A stretch of 64,000 nt of DNA from Galaxea fascicularis (taxonomy: Eukaryota > Cnidaria > Anthozoa > Scleractinia > Euphylliidae): the NCBI GenBank assembly GCA_948470475.1, contig OX419342.1, positions 1,651,201-1,715,200 on the forward strand, read 5' to 3'. This document shows, piece by piece, positions 1 to 10,521 of this stretch; the first letter of the stretch is position 1; the number at the start of each line of letters is the position of its first letter. Below the pieces are notes generated by a model, which saw nothing but the letters and a program-made list of their open reading frames with translations, was not told where the DNA came from and did no database searches. The translations under genes and the position numbers were made by a program.

Positions 1-1
1 A

Positions 2-163
2 TGTGCTGGATTATGTTGTTATGAGGGACGAGGAGGATTGTGTTCGATCAGGCTCAGTGAGCCTTTGCTCAAGCTCCGTCCAAGAAAGGATTTAGTGCAG
101 ACATTACTGGTGAATTTCAAGCTGTATTTGTTGTTTTAAGACAATACATACATGTATACAAGT

Positions 164-194
<31 letters not shown>

Positions 195-229
195 TTAAGC
201 AACTGGAAAGAAGAAGCCTGAAAAAATCA

Positions 230-263
<34 letters not shown>

Positions 264-312
264 GATACCGGTGCGGTGCTCTACCAACTGAGCTATGAAG
301 CCTGTTGCTTAA

Positions 313-343
<31 letters not shown>

Positions 344-495
344 ACTTGTATCTACAACCGCAGTACAAATATGAATTATTTTCATATATATGCTTCACAT
401 CACTTCACTGTGCGGGAAAAATATGAACTCAACAATTGACCTCGCTCCCAATGTGTGGCTTCATAGCTCAGTTGGTAGAGCACCGCACCGGTATC

Positions 496-529
<34 letters not shown>

Positions 530-564
530 TGATTTTTTCAGGCTTCTTCTTTCCAGTTGCTTAA

Positions 565-595
<31 letters not shown>

Positions 596-747
596 ACTTG
601 TATCTACAACCGCAGTACAAATATGAATTATTTTCATATATATGCTTCACATCACTTCACTGTGCGGGAAAAATATGAACTCAACAATTGACCTCGCTCC
701 CAATGTGTGGCTTCATAGCTCAGTTGGTAGAGCACCGCACCGGTATC

Positions 748-781
<34 letters not shown>

Positions 782-816
782 TGATTTTTTCAGGCTTCTT
801 CTTTCCAGTTGCTTAA

Positions 817-847
<31 letters not shown>

Positions 848-999
848 ACTTGTATCTACAACCGCAGTACAAATATGAATTATTTTCATATATATGCTTC
901 ACATCACTTCACTGTGCGGGAAAAATATGAACTCAACAATTGACCTCGCTCCCAATGTGTGGCTTCATAGCTCAGTTGGTAGAGCACCGCACCGGTATC

Positions 1000-1033
<34 letters not shown>

Positions 1034-1068
1034 TGATTTTTTCAGGCTTCTTCTTTCCAGTTGCTTAA

Positions 1069-1099
<31 letters not shown>

Positions 1100-1251
1100 A
1101 CTTGTATCTACAACCGCAGTACAAATATGAATTATTTTCATATATATGCTTCACATCACTTCACTGTGCGGGAAAAATATGAACTCAACAATTGACCTCG
1201 CTCCCAATGTGTGGCTTCATAGCTCAGTTGGTAGAGCACCGCACCGGTATC

Positions 1252-1285
<34 letters not shown>

Positions 1286-1320
1286 TGATTTTTTCAGGCT
1301 TCTTCTTTCCAGTTGCTTAA

Positions 1321-1351
<31 letters not shown>

Positions 1352-4300
1352 ACTTGTATCTACAACCGCATTACAAATATGAATTATTTTCATATATATG
1401 CTTCACATACATGTATATCAGCAGTCTTGTTACTCTCAAATACCCTTTGTGATAAAGGTCAGGGCTTTGTTCTAGTAGTGCCTGGCTTTTACTTATGGGC
1501 GAACAAGAAATATTAGTTTTGGGGCCAAACTTATATGCTGGGTGCCCTGGATTTCAAGGGTTTAGAATACTTTTCTTAAGAGCACAGCCTGGAAGGTGTC
1601 ATGCCTGTCAATTTGTTTGGAAACCCAGACATGACAGTGATAAACCTTTAAGCTCCAAATATTATTCTCTCTCCTTGCTAGGGCAGTCTCTGGTAGCTTC
1701 TTGTGCAGACATTTTAAGTACTTGTCACACAAAGGCTAAATTTCTGGCTGAACTTGAATTAGCCTGTCAGCATGTCACTGAAAGAAATCTGTCTTCAGAA
1801 AAACTCAGTCTCAGTACTGTTATTTGTTCTTATTTATATTTTTAATTGTGATTCTTCGAAAGTTTGGCTTTGTTTTTCTTGAAAACAAACACAAACCAGC
1901 AAAAAAAACATCAAGGCATTATTAACCAAGTAATTTGAAGCCACATGCAAAAAATTAGGCACTTCTGCTAAAAAAAACTGACCTAAATCATCACTTGGGA
2001 GACTTTTCCACTAGTCTCCTCAATTATTTGTCCATTTCACAAAAGATACACACTTGTATATTCAAAAATAAGCAAAGGAGTTCAGGAAATGTAATTTATT
2101 AGGGGTGGAAAATCTCAAGAGCCTTTGTGAAGAGTCTCCTAGTTTTGCATGTTTGGTCTTGGTCTCAGATTTTCAAATAAGGGTCTCGGCATCTCAGCAT
2201 CTCGATGAGTCTCAGATTTTACCATTCACCACCTCTCTTAAATGTGTTAATCTATTAGGGCATCCTGAGTTAGTTCACAACAAAATATTATTTTGTCTTG
2301 TTTTCAGCATGAGATGATTCATGCTTTATTATTTGTGACACAAAACAACAAGGTCAGTCACTTCTCCATATATGCTTTCTTTCCTCAGTATAGAAATATT
2401 TAGCTCATAATAAATTTTATTAATTATTTAATAATTAATACAATTTTAAATCAGTTATATTAACTGTTTCATTTCTTCCCAGATTCCCATTTTTTGCAGA
2501 AGTAAAGCAGAATTCCCATTGATTTGTTTTGTTTGTTTTTATGTTGCTATTTCCAGCAAAATATTTGGCAGATCACAGTGCAGCAATATCTAATGTTGGT
2601 TTTTTTTCCCTAAAGAAAGCAGTAATAACAAAACATCAATGTTTTAACTGACCCATACAGTGCTGAATATTCTTGAACCAACATCCACAGGGTGAGGCAT
2701 TTTAAATTGCACACCAAAAAGGCTTTAGCAACACTTTTGTCCACAATATCCATTGGGGAGTCACATTTTTCCTTGCCCTATTTCATGGCATGATCAAGAG
2801 TACATGTTTCTTCTGTAATAGTGATAGTTTCTTCTGTACATTGTTTAGGTGTCTGGCTTGGCTCTGTCACTATTTTTGATGGAAAACATGTCACTTCTTA
2901 GCTCAAATGAGAAGCAGTGACCACACAAGGAAGATTAATTTTATTCTAAAATTAATAATGCATTTATCATGACTGATGTTAGTTACTATTTTGCAATTTC
3001 TTAGGATCATGATGCCCATGGACCAGAATTTCTTAAACACATGCAGAGGATTAATGCAGAAAGTGGTGCAAAAATTACTGTAAGTAAAATCCAAGAATGT
3101 TTCTCTCACCTACTAATTAACTGGAAATTGAATCCTTTGATTTTGGCAATATTGTTCTTGTTAGTGGTGAGAAATACCTCTTACTAACCAAGTTCAAGGT
3201 CTGTACAGTACAGCCAATCAGAATGCAAGAAAAACATCGTATTTTGTCAGTATTCCACCGAACCTTCCCATTGTGTACTGCATCAATAATATAATGCCAT
3301 GTATTTTTACATGGTATAAAATAGTTATGCAAGGCTTTCTCGTGGTATACCATAGAATATCCCACTCGTCACTTGGATGTTCTTTGCATACACACTCGCC
3401 TAAAGGCTTGTGTGTAGACAAAGAAAATGCAAGTGACTTGTGGGATATTCCACCGTATACCACTTGAAAGCATTGCAGAAATAGTACCCGGTATATATTT
3501 ATTGATGTACCTCTATAGTACCTAATTGTATTTCTTTCATGGTTTTGTACAGGTATATCACAACTTTCATGATGAGGTGAGAAATTAAAATTAAGTTAAA
3601 TGTTTGGCAGGCGTAATTGGGGAGGGGATGGGAAGTGAGGAAATAGAAGGAAAACTAAACTAAAATGTTTTTCAAATGTTGAACAAATGGGGGTCATTTG
3701 TTGCTTTGTTTCTGACAGATTATGGTGTTGCTATAGTAATCTTTTAGGGGGAAAAATTTCATAAATGGAGCCACTATAAAGGTAGCAAAATATAAAGATT
3801 GTCGGTGATGATCCATCAAAGTACAGCAGCTAGAAAGAGCTGCAAAACCGGTGTTAATCACCTTAACTTTCCATTGATTAAACCCTATAAATAACACCTT
3901 CTTTCTAAGGTTGATGTTTACCGTCAACATTGGTGGAAGTGTGATGGTCCATGCCAGAAGAGACCTCCTTACTATGGGATGGTCAAGAGATCGATGAATC
4001 GAGCCCCTTCTCCGAGAGACACCTGGTGGGCAGATCATCAACGTACATGTGGTGGGACTTACACAAAGATAAAAGAACCCGAAAACTACGGAGCGAAAAA
4101 GACGAAATCAAAACAAGGAAAAGGGAAAAGTGACTCTGAGACTTTAACGGCAAAGGGTAAAGGACCTGTACTCGGCGGGGGAAAAGACGCTGGGACGTTG
4201 CCAAAATTTTTTAAACGAAAAGTCAGAGATAGCGATAGTGAGAGTACTAACTCTGACAGAGAACATGAAACGGGAAAGAAGAGAAAGAAGGACATCTGTA

Positions 4301-4818
4301 ACAACAGTGTTAAAGTTACTTCAATCAATGGCGGAGTAGTTAAATCAAAGATCAGTGAGCCTGGATCGTCAAGATGGACGGTAGATGTGGTCCCATTTTC
4401 TGGTCCTGGTCGGACTCTAGTGTCAAACTCTACTGGACTTACCAAGAGAGATGAACCTCATTCAAGCCAAAAGGACTCTAGTGGATCTCTCAAAACTAAC
4501 CTACATGGAGCTAAAAAGCCACTAATTGTGATAAAAACACCGTCACCAGCTAAATCGAAGAAACTTCCTTCTCCAACTCTGACGATCATGGATGCTTTTC
4601 AGAGAGCAAAGGCTAAAAATGCAGATTGCGAGAACAAGAGTGATGCTCTTCAAAGCCCTTTACTGGGATCTCAGAGAAAACCGATCGAGTTAGGAGATTC
4701 TCCAAATTCAGTTGTTCCAGTAGTTACTCGATCAGTTAAGTCTGTGCAATGTCCTGTGTGTCAAACACTAGTTTTGAATTCGGAGATCAATCAACATCTT
4801 GATTCATGTTTAGACTGA
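2..4818 (+). CDS. SPRTN: SPRTN (Spartan/DVC1) DNA-dependent metalloprotease, 3' part; 5' end lies before the window
   Basis: SPRTN cleaves proteins covalently crosslinked to DNA at stalled replication forks. Exons read by frame and splice phase: (start missing)2-109, 2308-2352, 3005-3079, 3553-3576, 3910-4818, giving 386 visible residues. Exon 1 carries the SprT motif YEGRGGLCSIRLSEPLLK; the 45-nt exon encodes the zinc and catalytic site HEMIHALLFV; the next encodes HGPEF with the third zinc histidine. The last exon has the zinc-ribbon-like region (HWWKCDGPC ... HQRTCGG), a basic linker, a p97-binding SHP-like box FSGPGRTL, a weak PIP-like stretch near MDAFQRAK, and a C-terminal UBZ4 finger CPVC...HLDSC just before the stop. 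Residue order and spacing match vertebrate SPRTN closely. The initiator exon must lie upstream. All introns used are GT-AG. Confidence 0.95.
157..351. repeat. Inverted repeat holding the minus-strand tRNA-like gene in its loop
   Basis: Arms of about 47 nt (157-203 and 304-351) are reverse complements and are copies of the array spacer. The inverted tRNA-like gene lies between them. The junction differs from the tandem units, so an inversion or template switch created the array edge. Confidence 0.85.
231..302 (-). tRNA. tRNA-like gene, inverted copy (anticodon position reads GGT)
   Basis: This 72-nt copy is the exact reverse complement of the four plus-strand copies that follow. The acceptor, D and T arms are intact, with an A box (TAGCTCAGTTGG) and a perfect B box (GGTTCGAATCC). 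A T6 Pol III stop lies 5 nt past the 3' end (A-run at 221-226 on the plus strand). The anticodon stem has an A-C mismatch at 31-39 and position 33 is C, not U, so function as Thr(GGU) is doubtful. Confidence 0.7.
457..528 (+). tRNA. tRNA-like gene, array copy 1 (anticodon position GGT, Thr-like)
   Basis: A 72-nt cloverleaf: acceptor GGCTTCA/TGAAGCC (7 bp), D arm GCTC/GAGC, anticodon arm CCGCA-CCGGTAT-CGCGG, T arm ACGGG/CCCGT. The A and B boxes are intact. The anticodon would read GGT (Thr, ACC/ACU), but animals normally use AGT for this box, U33 is replaced by C, and pair 31-39 is A-C. The call is therefore a transcribable tRNA-like gene of uncertain decoding role. Confidence 0.7.
533..538 (+). 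terminator. RNA polymerase III T6 terminator of the array unit
   Basis: Six T residues begin 5 nt after the tRNA-like 3' end, enclosed in a small palindrome CCTGA-T6-TCAGG. The same run occurs at 785-790, 1037-1042 and 1289-1294. Confidence 0.65.
709..780 (+). tRNA. tRNA-like gene, array copy 2
   Basis: Identical in all 72 nt to the copy at 457-528, one 252-bp unit further on, with the same flanks and the same T6 stop (785-790). Confidence 0.7.
961..1032 (+). tRNA. tRNA-like gene, array copy 3
   Basis: Identical to the preceding copies at exact 252-bp spacing, with a T6 stop at 1037-1042. Confidence 0.7.
1213..1284 (+). tRNA. tRNA-like gene, array copy 4
   Basis: Last full copy of the array, identical in the gene body, with a T6 stop at 1289-1294. 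It is followed by a truncated unit that ends before a fifth plus-strand gene. Confidence 0.7.
1409..2307. other. Rest of SPRTN intron after the tRNA-like array
   Basis: There are AT-rich stretches and short open frames without recognisable domains. I see no further gene or clear repeat boundary here. Confidence 0.5.
3329..3478. mobile_element. Foldback (MITE-like) element in SPRTN intron
   Basis: Imperfect inverted arms: GTGGTATACC...GAATATCCCAC on the left against GTGGGATATTCC...GTATACCAC on the right, with a central hairpin around CACACTCGCCTAAAGG. A related GGTATACCATGGCATATCAC segment occurs near 41600 in a TTL intron. Confidence 0.6.
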
Positions 4819-5058
4819 CACCCATAGTCTGCTACAGTTTGTTTTTAATGTTGTTTTTAGAAAATTGGTCGAATATAGGGCACAGATACTGGGCGTTACA
4901 TGGAACGTATTTTGAACCAAAAGAGAATACAAAGTGTATCTTTAATATTTTTATTCTTAAATGGATCGAGACGGTTGTTTACAAATCGTTGTACTTTTAG
5001 ATAGCAAACTGTAAAGGATACCCTATTTTTAAATGTGCTAGATTTTATTGTTGTGCAT

Positions 5059-5064
5059 AATAAA
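5059..5064 (+). promoter_or_regulatory. Polyadenylation signal AATAAA, SPRTN
   Basis: Canonical hexamer about 240 nt after the SPRTN stop, in an AT-rich 3' flank. Confidence 0.6.
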
Positions 5065-5470
5065 GCGTTTATGACTAAATGCGTCAACTCGTGAACACAG
5101 AACACACACATATCACGCCAAGTCAACGAAGACGGTTCGTTTCAATGAAATCTATTAGCTTTAATTAATAACCTCAGAACTAAATTCGGAATTAAAAGTT
5201 TACCATGGCAAAGTGATATTGGGGAGCTCAAGTGACGATGACGGCATCAGCGACGCCAGAACGCCACAAAACAACAGGATTAATGAGTAAAAGCCAAAAA
5301 GAGAGAGAGAGGAGGAGGAGGCCATTAGGAAAACGTTGGCCGGGTCAGTTTTTCAAGCTGATGCCCATTTCTGTTATGAAAAACTTTTCTGGTTTGTTTC
5401 CGTGTGCCCATGAAAAAAGAGACTTGGCGACTTGCAGGAACCGTTGTACCATTTTACAACACTCCATTTT

Positions 5471-5623
5471 CCTAATGATCATTTCCAAGTGAATTATGGG
5501 TAGATCCAGTCCTTTATGGGGACAAACGGTCAAAATTACAATTTCAAATTACATTTTATAATGGCCGTTTTCCCCCACAAAGGACTTGATCTACCCACAA
5601 TCCACTTGAAACTGATCATTAGC
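5471..5623. mobile_element. Foldback (MITE-like) element between SPRTN and DEGS
   Basis: Arms of about 60 nt at 5471-5532 and 5562-5623 are imperfect reverse complements (CTAATGATCA...GGGTAGATC against GATCTACCC...TGATCATTAG). It lies in the spacer between two convergent genes, where 3' UTRs are expected. Confidence 0.7.
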
Positions 5624-5720
5624 AAAATTGTTCCTTTGATTTTCAAAAGACCTATTGAAAGAAATTACACACCCTTTAAAGTCCCTGTAGTCTAGGATTA
5701 TAATTTCCCATCGATTCAGT

Positions 5721-7947
5721 TCATTTGCTCTTTACAGACTGTGGTCTCTTGACCCTGGCATAAGGGCCAATTCTGGGATCGGTGATAAAATCCCATATCA
5801 CCTTTATCCAGGAAGTGTGATACGGCAGGTTATCATAATACTCTGCTGCTATCTTCTTCACCAGCGGTAGTCGAGAGCCTGGAATGCTGGGAAAATCGTG
5901 ATGCTCGTTGTGGTAACCGACATTGAAGGTCAACAAGTTCCCTGGGCCGTAGTAAGAATACGTTTCGCAGCCGTCTTCGAACATGTAATGCTCAGCAATG
6001 AAATGTCCCGCCATGGGGTGAAGACCCGTCCCGAGAATGGCACTGGCGACCATGAACACGAGAGACTTTACCCCCCAAAATTGAACAACCAGATAGTTGA
6101 AAATGAATTGAACCACAATGTTGAGGATTTCCAGGACGCTTGGAAACAGTGGGTTGATAATTATAGGCCTGATTGCGTAGAAGAAAGGCAACAGAATCAC
6201 CCAGAGCACCTTGGTAATGGAGTTACAGAAGATCCACGCCTCAAATTTGGTCGGCAAGTCAGGGTCAACCTCCTCTACTCCCATGTAACGATGATGCAGT
6301 ATGTGATATTTTTTGAAAGCGATGGATGATGGGATTCCGATTGGTAAGTTTGCGAAGATCCCGAACAGCCTATTATGTAAAGGTCGACCGTTTCCGAATG
6401 GGACATTATGGGAGATGTCGTGCTCACCTACGATAAGACCATGGGTCGGAAAGGCTCCTATGAAGTACGCTGATAGTAATACGCCCGTCCAAGACATGTC
6501 ACGCATAAAATACGCTAGGGAGAGCTGTACCACCATCAACAGCAAGATTTGGTACTTGAATGCCGGATCACTGCCCATCAATTGCTTAATCTCAGGATAC
6601 TTGGCTGGAATTAAAAGAGAACAAATTTAATAAATAATTATTAGGAATATCAGTTAATATAAAAAAAAGAAACATGCGTTTGTTTTCTTGCTTTAGATTT
6701 TAAGAGACTGAAATTCGAGGTGGCCTCTTTTAGAAGCCATTTGCCTTCTTGAGGTCTCCACGCCAGTAGCTCCAGCCTTAAAGATACTTGTAATTATCAT
6801 GACGGCAAATAAATAAATATATATTTTTTTCAAGCTGGTTTCCTCTGTCGCGAAAATTTTTCGCACCTAGCACTTACGAACGCAACTTGTTTAGAACTTA
6901 GAAAAATTAAAGAACATGTAATTTGTTTACCCGTGGAGCACCAAAGAGCTCAAGAGAACTCGTTCAAACAAATCCGTGCATCCAGATCGAATTGAAATTT
7001 GGAAATGTTGGTTTTGGGGGAGAGGGAAAACCGGAGTACCTGGAGAAAAACCTCTCGGAGCAGAGTAGAGAACCAACAACAAACTCGAACCACATATGGC
7101 GCCAGGGTCGGGAATCGAACCCAGGCCACATTGGTGGAAGGCGAGAGCTCTCACCACTGCGCCAACCCTGCTCCCCAAAAAAGTTAGATCATTCTAATAC
7201 CTGGAGGGACCAGTCAGCCCTAACAGCCTGCGTGCGCCGGTGACTTGGCACCTTGAGGGATCTAATGGCAGGCCTGAAGGCACTGCTTGAAAGTACCTAA
7301 TGCTCCCGAAGACACTACTGGGGAGCAAGTTCCAAACTGTTATAACTCTGTTGCTTGGAGACGATTTGTACATAACCCGAGCAGTCGTTTTAAGGGAGTC
7401 GTATTGTGGGAGGAGGTGAAATTGAATACGACTCCTTAAAAACGACTGCGTGGGAGTCTAATCTGTGCGGCGTCTTCCTCTTACTTTTCATATAACGTCT
7501 ATTATTTCATTTACTAACGTGAAACTCGTAAGGACGGCTGTCGGTATTTACATAAACAATGGAAATTCATCTCAGGACTGCAAAATTTTAAAATTTTTGC
7601 CGAGAGTGCAATGACTGCTATGCAGATGTGTTTATGCAATAAAACAGCTGGTGTCATTAATAACAACTGGATGTGTTTACTAGGTAATAAACTGAACAGA
7701 GAAGCTTAAACCTTTCTTGTTCTTGATGACTTCGAAGATTGTTATTGTTACTTCCTTTGAAATTAAAGAAATGGCCAGTTTAAACTTCCCAACGGCTCAA
7801 CCGTTGGGAAAACAAAACTGGACACTAGAATAACATACTAAGAAGTTCTTTGGCACAACACTCACCAAGGATTTCTTTTCTCCGTGATGCATGCGGTTCT
7901 GCTGTGTAAGACCATTCGAAGTCACAGCGGGTTATTTTTCCGCCCAT
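5721..7947 (-). CDS. DEGS1: Sphingolipid delta(4)-desaturase (dihydroceramide desaturase), two exons
   Basis: DEGS introduces the 4,5 double bond of dihydroceramide to give ceramide in the ER membrane. Exons on the minus strand: 7947-7866 (27 codons plus one base, donor GTGAGT) and 6604-5721, joined in phase to 321 residues; human DEGS1 has 323. Exon 1 starts MGGKITR, with Gly2 as in the myristoylated N-terminus of the family, followed by CDFEWSYT. Exon 2 continues AKYPEIKQLM and has the three histidine boxes HDISH, HILHH and HNEHH, the motif AGHFIAEHYMF and several hydrophobic membrane spans. The first ATG inside exon 2 (6581) is not the true start, because the frame stays open and homologous back to the acceptor at 6604. 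The 1.26-kb intron holds a SINE. DEGS1 and DEGS2 cannot be told apart here. Confidence 0.95.
6914..7176 (-). mobile_element. tRNA-derived SINE, family A, copy 1 (DEGS intron 1)
   Basis: On the minus strand the head has an A-box-like GGCGCAGTGG and a B box GGTTCGATTCC (plus-strand 7111-7121), then a body with TCTACTCTGCTCCGAGAGG and TACTCCGG, ending at CATGTAATTTGTTTA. Three more copies lie at 20690, 24231 and 51345, all in the same orientation. Confidence 0.85.
7378..7452. repeat. Short inverted repeat in DEGS intron 1
   Basis: GCAGTCGTTTTAAGGGAGTCGTATT on the left folds back on AATACGACTCCTTAAAAACGACTGC on the right, with a loop of about 20 nt. It is probably a small foldback element or relic. 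Confidence 0.6.
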
Positions 7948-8774
7948 TTTCGCGTATCCTGTTCAGCTGGGTCAGCCTAACTTCTGATGAGAACGTTATC
8001 TAAGGAGTATCATGTTTCGTTTTTAGTAGTCTCCCACTAAATTTTCAAAGGTTCAAAGACTATTTGCTTATACAGCTGTTCATGATCACAACGTCACTAC
8101 AATGATTTTAATTTAAAATGACTGAGTTACACAGAATAAACTGAAACCAACTGAATCAATTAAACTGCATGATCATACCGGAGTAAGTAAACTTATGGAT
8201 GGAAATTGTGGGTAAAATTAAAGAACAGCTCCACAGCAAATCTGTGGGCCGACTGGCGGAGAAATGTTGGTCAAAAGTCCACGGACAGTTCACTTACTTT
8301 ATAAAAGAATTAAATAGACAGATCGAGCGAAAATTGCTCTACCTCGTTTCTGGTTTATTTCTAGGTGCAAAATCTACCTTAGACGTTGTCCAGTTGCAAA
8401 AGTAGCAAACAAGCCAAAGGAAAAAGTACTAGAAGAGAGAAGTATACTTGTCAATAATTAAACACGATATGCACTGACCGTGCAGGACTTACAGCAAAAA
8501 AATAAAAAAAAAAATAAAAAAAAAATAATAATAATAATAACAATAAAAAAACGATCCTTCCTAGTCTAGTTCCATGCGAAATCACGCGGAACATCGCCCA
8601 TGGCCGAGATGGCTAAAATCAGCCAATATTCCGCAAGATTTAGCAGGATAATTGTTCTGTTATTTAACACACTGATAGCAAAGCACAGTTTACTGAATTA
8701 AACTGCAGAATTAAAATTAAAAGTTAAGAATTTTGTGGTTTACATTTAACATTACTAGCATAAGTGCATTGTGC
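7948..8774. other. DEGS upstream (promoter side) spacer
   Basis: This is the spacer between the DEGS start and the next repeat. It holds A-rich low-complexity sequence at about 8500-8550 and no recognisable coding exon. DEGS and ADCK1 are divergent, but 2.6 kb apart, so a shared promoter is not indicated. Confidence 0.4.
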
Positions 8775-9331
8775 TTAAAACCCGTTTATATGGAGTAAAG
8801 TTGTCCCGGGTAAGAGGGACACCCTCCCAGCCGAGTCAACTCTAGCGAGCGTTTAAATGAGAAAAAAAAGTTGATCCCTTTGCACGAGCCAAGAGCTGAC
8901 AACAGCGGTCGCGCATGTTCTGATTTTGTCTCGCCTTGACAGAGTTGACCTGGCTAGGCGAGCCAAAGTGTTTACATGGAGAAAAGCAGGCGCGAATCCA
9001 GGATTTTTAATGGGGGTGGCTGATACAGTCGGCCACCAAACTATACTATATTTTTTGGGACCCATGCATGTATTTCCTTTTTTTCACGTATTAGATTTTT
9101 ATGGTGGGCTTCTCCGAAGCGGGGTGGCTAGCCACCCAATCCACCCCCCCCCCCCTGGATCCACCCCTGAAAAGTTGGTTCGGCTAGGATGGTGACCCTA
9201 CAATCGAAAGAGGGTGACCCGGCTAGGCGGGTCACCCTTCTTTTATGAAAAAGTTGGTTGCCCAGGGTAGCTCGGGTAGGCGGATGACACTTCTACCCGG
9301 GACAACTTTTCTCCATGTAAACGGGGCCTAA
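8775..9331. mobile_element. Inverted-repeat DNA element with internal insertion
   Basis: Terminal arms CCCGTTTATATGGAGTAAAG plus TTGTCCCGGGTA on the left match the reverse complement of TACCCGGGACAACTTTTCTCCATGTAAACGGGG on the right. Internal sequence repeats GTGACCCGGCTAGGCGGGTCACCC-like palindromes. The segment around 8990-9180, with a poly-C run, looks unrelated and may be a nested insertion. Confidence 0.65.
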
Positions 9332-9333
9332 GA

Positions 9334-9815
9334 AAGTAAAAATGCTCTTTCTGATGTAATCGACGCTTCGTTTTGCCAATGTAAAAAGTATCACAGTTCC
9401 AACAAGTAGCTTTACATACCATCTTTGATTTTTGAGAACGATTGAAGCGATCTTTGTGAGGAAAAAAAGGACGTAATACGACGAATATTCTGAAAAATTA
9501 CCTTGAGATTCACATAACCATAAAATTTACTTACACAAGATTTAAACGGCACGTGATAGCTTTGCTTTGTAAACCTACATAAGGCAGGACAAGACCGAAC
9601 ATTTCAGAGGTCTGACTCAGACAGGTCATACTTCCGCTGTCACTGATCACACAATCTCAACTGGTCACAACATCAAAAGGGATCACATTGAAGTTTTGGT
9701 AGATGGACGACCTGATTTACATTGTAAGATAAAAGAAACGTTATTGATAAGAGACTTAAAACCTGTCCTCAATGATAACGTTGACAGGGAAAAACTCTGG
9801 CTTTTTAAAATTTGA
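9334..9815. pseudogene. Rearranged relic of a Penelope-like retroelement (GIY-YIG region)
   Basis: The minus strand of 9334-9422 reads CWNCDTFYIGKTKRRL, the GIY-YIG endonuclease motif region. The plus strand of 9618-9815 reads QTGHTSAVTDH...TGHNIKRDH...CKIKETLLIRDLKP to a TGA, the segment expected just downstream in the same protein. The two halves therefore point in opposite directions, separated by about 200 nt, showing an internal inversion. Assignment to Penelope-like elements is from recalled motif order, not a search. No intact ORF remains. Confidence 0.6.
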
Positions 9816-10521
9816 CCAGATGTTATTGTTTATATGAGTGGTTAATTTTTAACCTCTGGTCCACTACTTTGTTTTTAAGTTTTATATTCGCCCACATTTT
9901 TATAACTGACACTTCTGAAGATATATGTTGTAACATACGAAACGTCACGTTAAATGAATTCAATTTCTTAAACAATGGATGGTTTGGCATGTTTGTATCC
10001 GCAGTTTGTTTTCTATTTTTGTCAATTCATTTGCTTCCAAGTAGATTGGATAAGCCTATAACCAGGGGGCTTATAAGAGGAGGGGGGGGGGGGGGAAAGG
10101 GGGCTTATAACCGGAATTAATATTTTACGGAACCTACTGAGCAAACTCGAATGCACCGGCCCTTCTCTATGTCTGCTGGAAAAGTGGACCTGTTCTCGCA
10201 GCTAATCCTGGGATTCAGCTAGTCGAAGACGAAGTCGCCTTGTGACGCCGAAGGGCAAAAGGGGCGAAATATGACCATTCCAAAGACCCTCTTCCCACCC
10301 CCACCCCCTTGATCTTCGAATGATTTTTAGCTAAGGGACAGTCAGCGGATAACCAATCAAAGGAAAGGTTGACGTTATTGTACATAAACGAAAAGATAAT
10401 CTTTGGTACAGACCGCTGATCGATCTTACGTAATCGCTTTCTTTTCGCTCTGGATGCTGAGACGCTGAATAGTTGAGAAGAGGCGAGAAAATTTGATGGA
10501 GTTTCGACAGATTGTGAATCA
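9816..10521. other. Spacer before ADCK1, with retroelement tail and low complexity
   Basis: The first part (to about 9970) contains CTGAAGATATATG...ACGAAACGTCAC, a phrase often seen in retroelement tails. A G-run at about 10081-10094 and C-rich sequence at about 10300 follow. The last 200 nt are presumably ADCK1 promoter and 5' UTR; no TATA box stands out. Confidence 0.4.

Larger units (their letters stand above)
304..1408 (+). repeat. Tandem array of a 252-bp unit containing a tRNA-like gene
   Basis: Units begin at 304, 556, 808 and 1060, with a partial unit from 1312 to about 1408. I saw no difference between full units; the partial unit has one substitution (ACCGCATTAC for ACCGCAGTAC). 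Such uniformity points to very recent amplification or active homogenisation. The array sits inside SPRTN intron sequence (110-2307), in the same orientation as the gene. Confidence 0.95.

Noticed and set aside
304..1408. CRISPR-like regular repeat spacing
   Set aside because: The 252-bp units are identical throughout, with no variable spacers, and carry Pol III gene features in animal DNA.
1495..1845. 116-residue open frame in SPRTN intron
   Set aside because: No recognisable domain, no conserved splice context, biased composition; probably chance.
8926..9195. 89-residue open frame inside the inverted-repeat element
   Set aside because: Crosses a poly-C run and element-internal repeats; no transposase motif.
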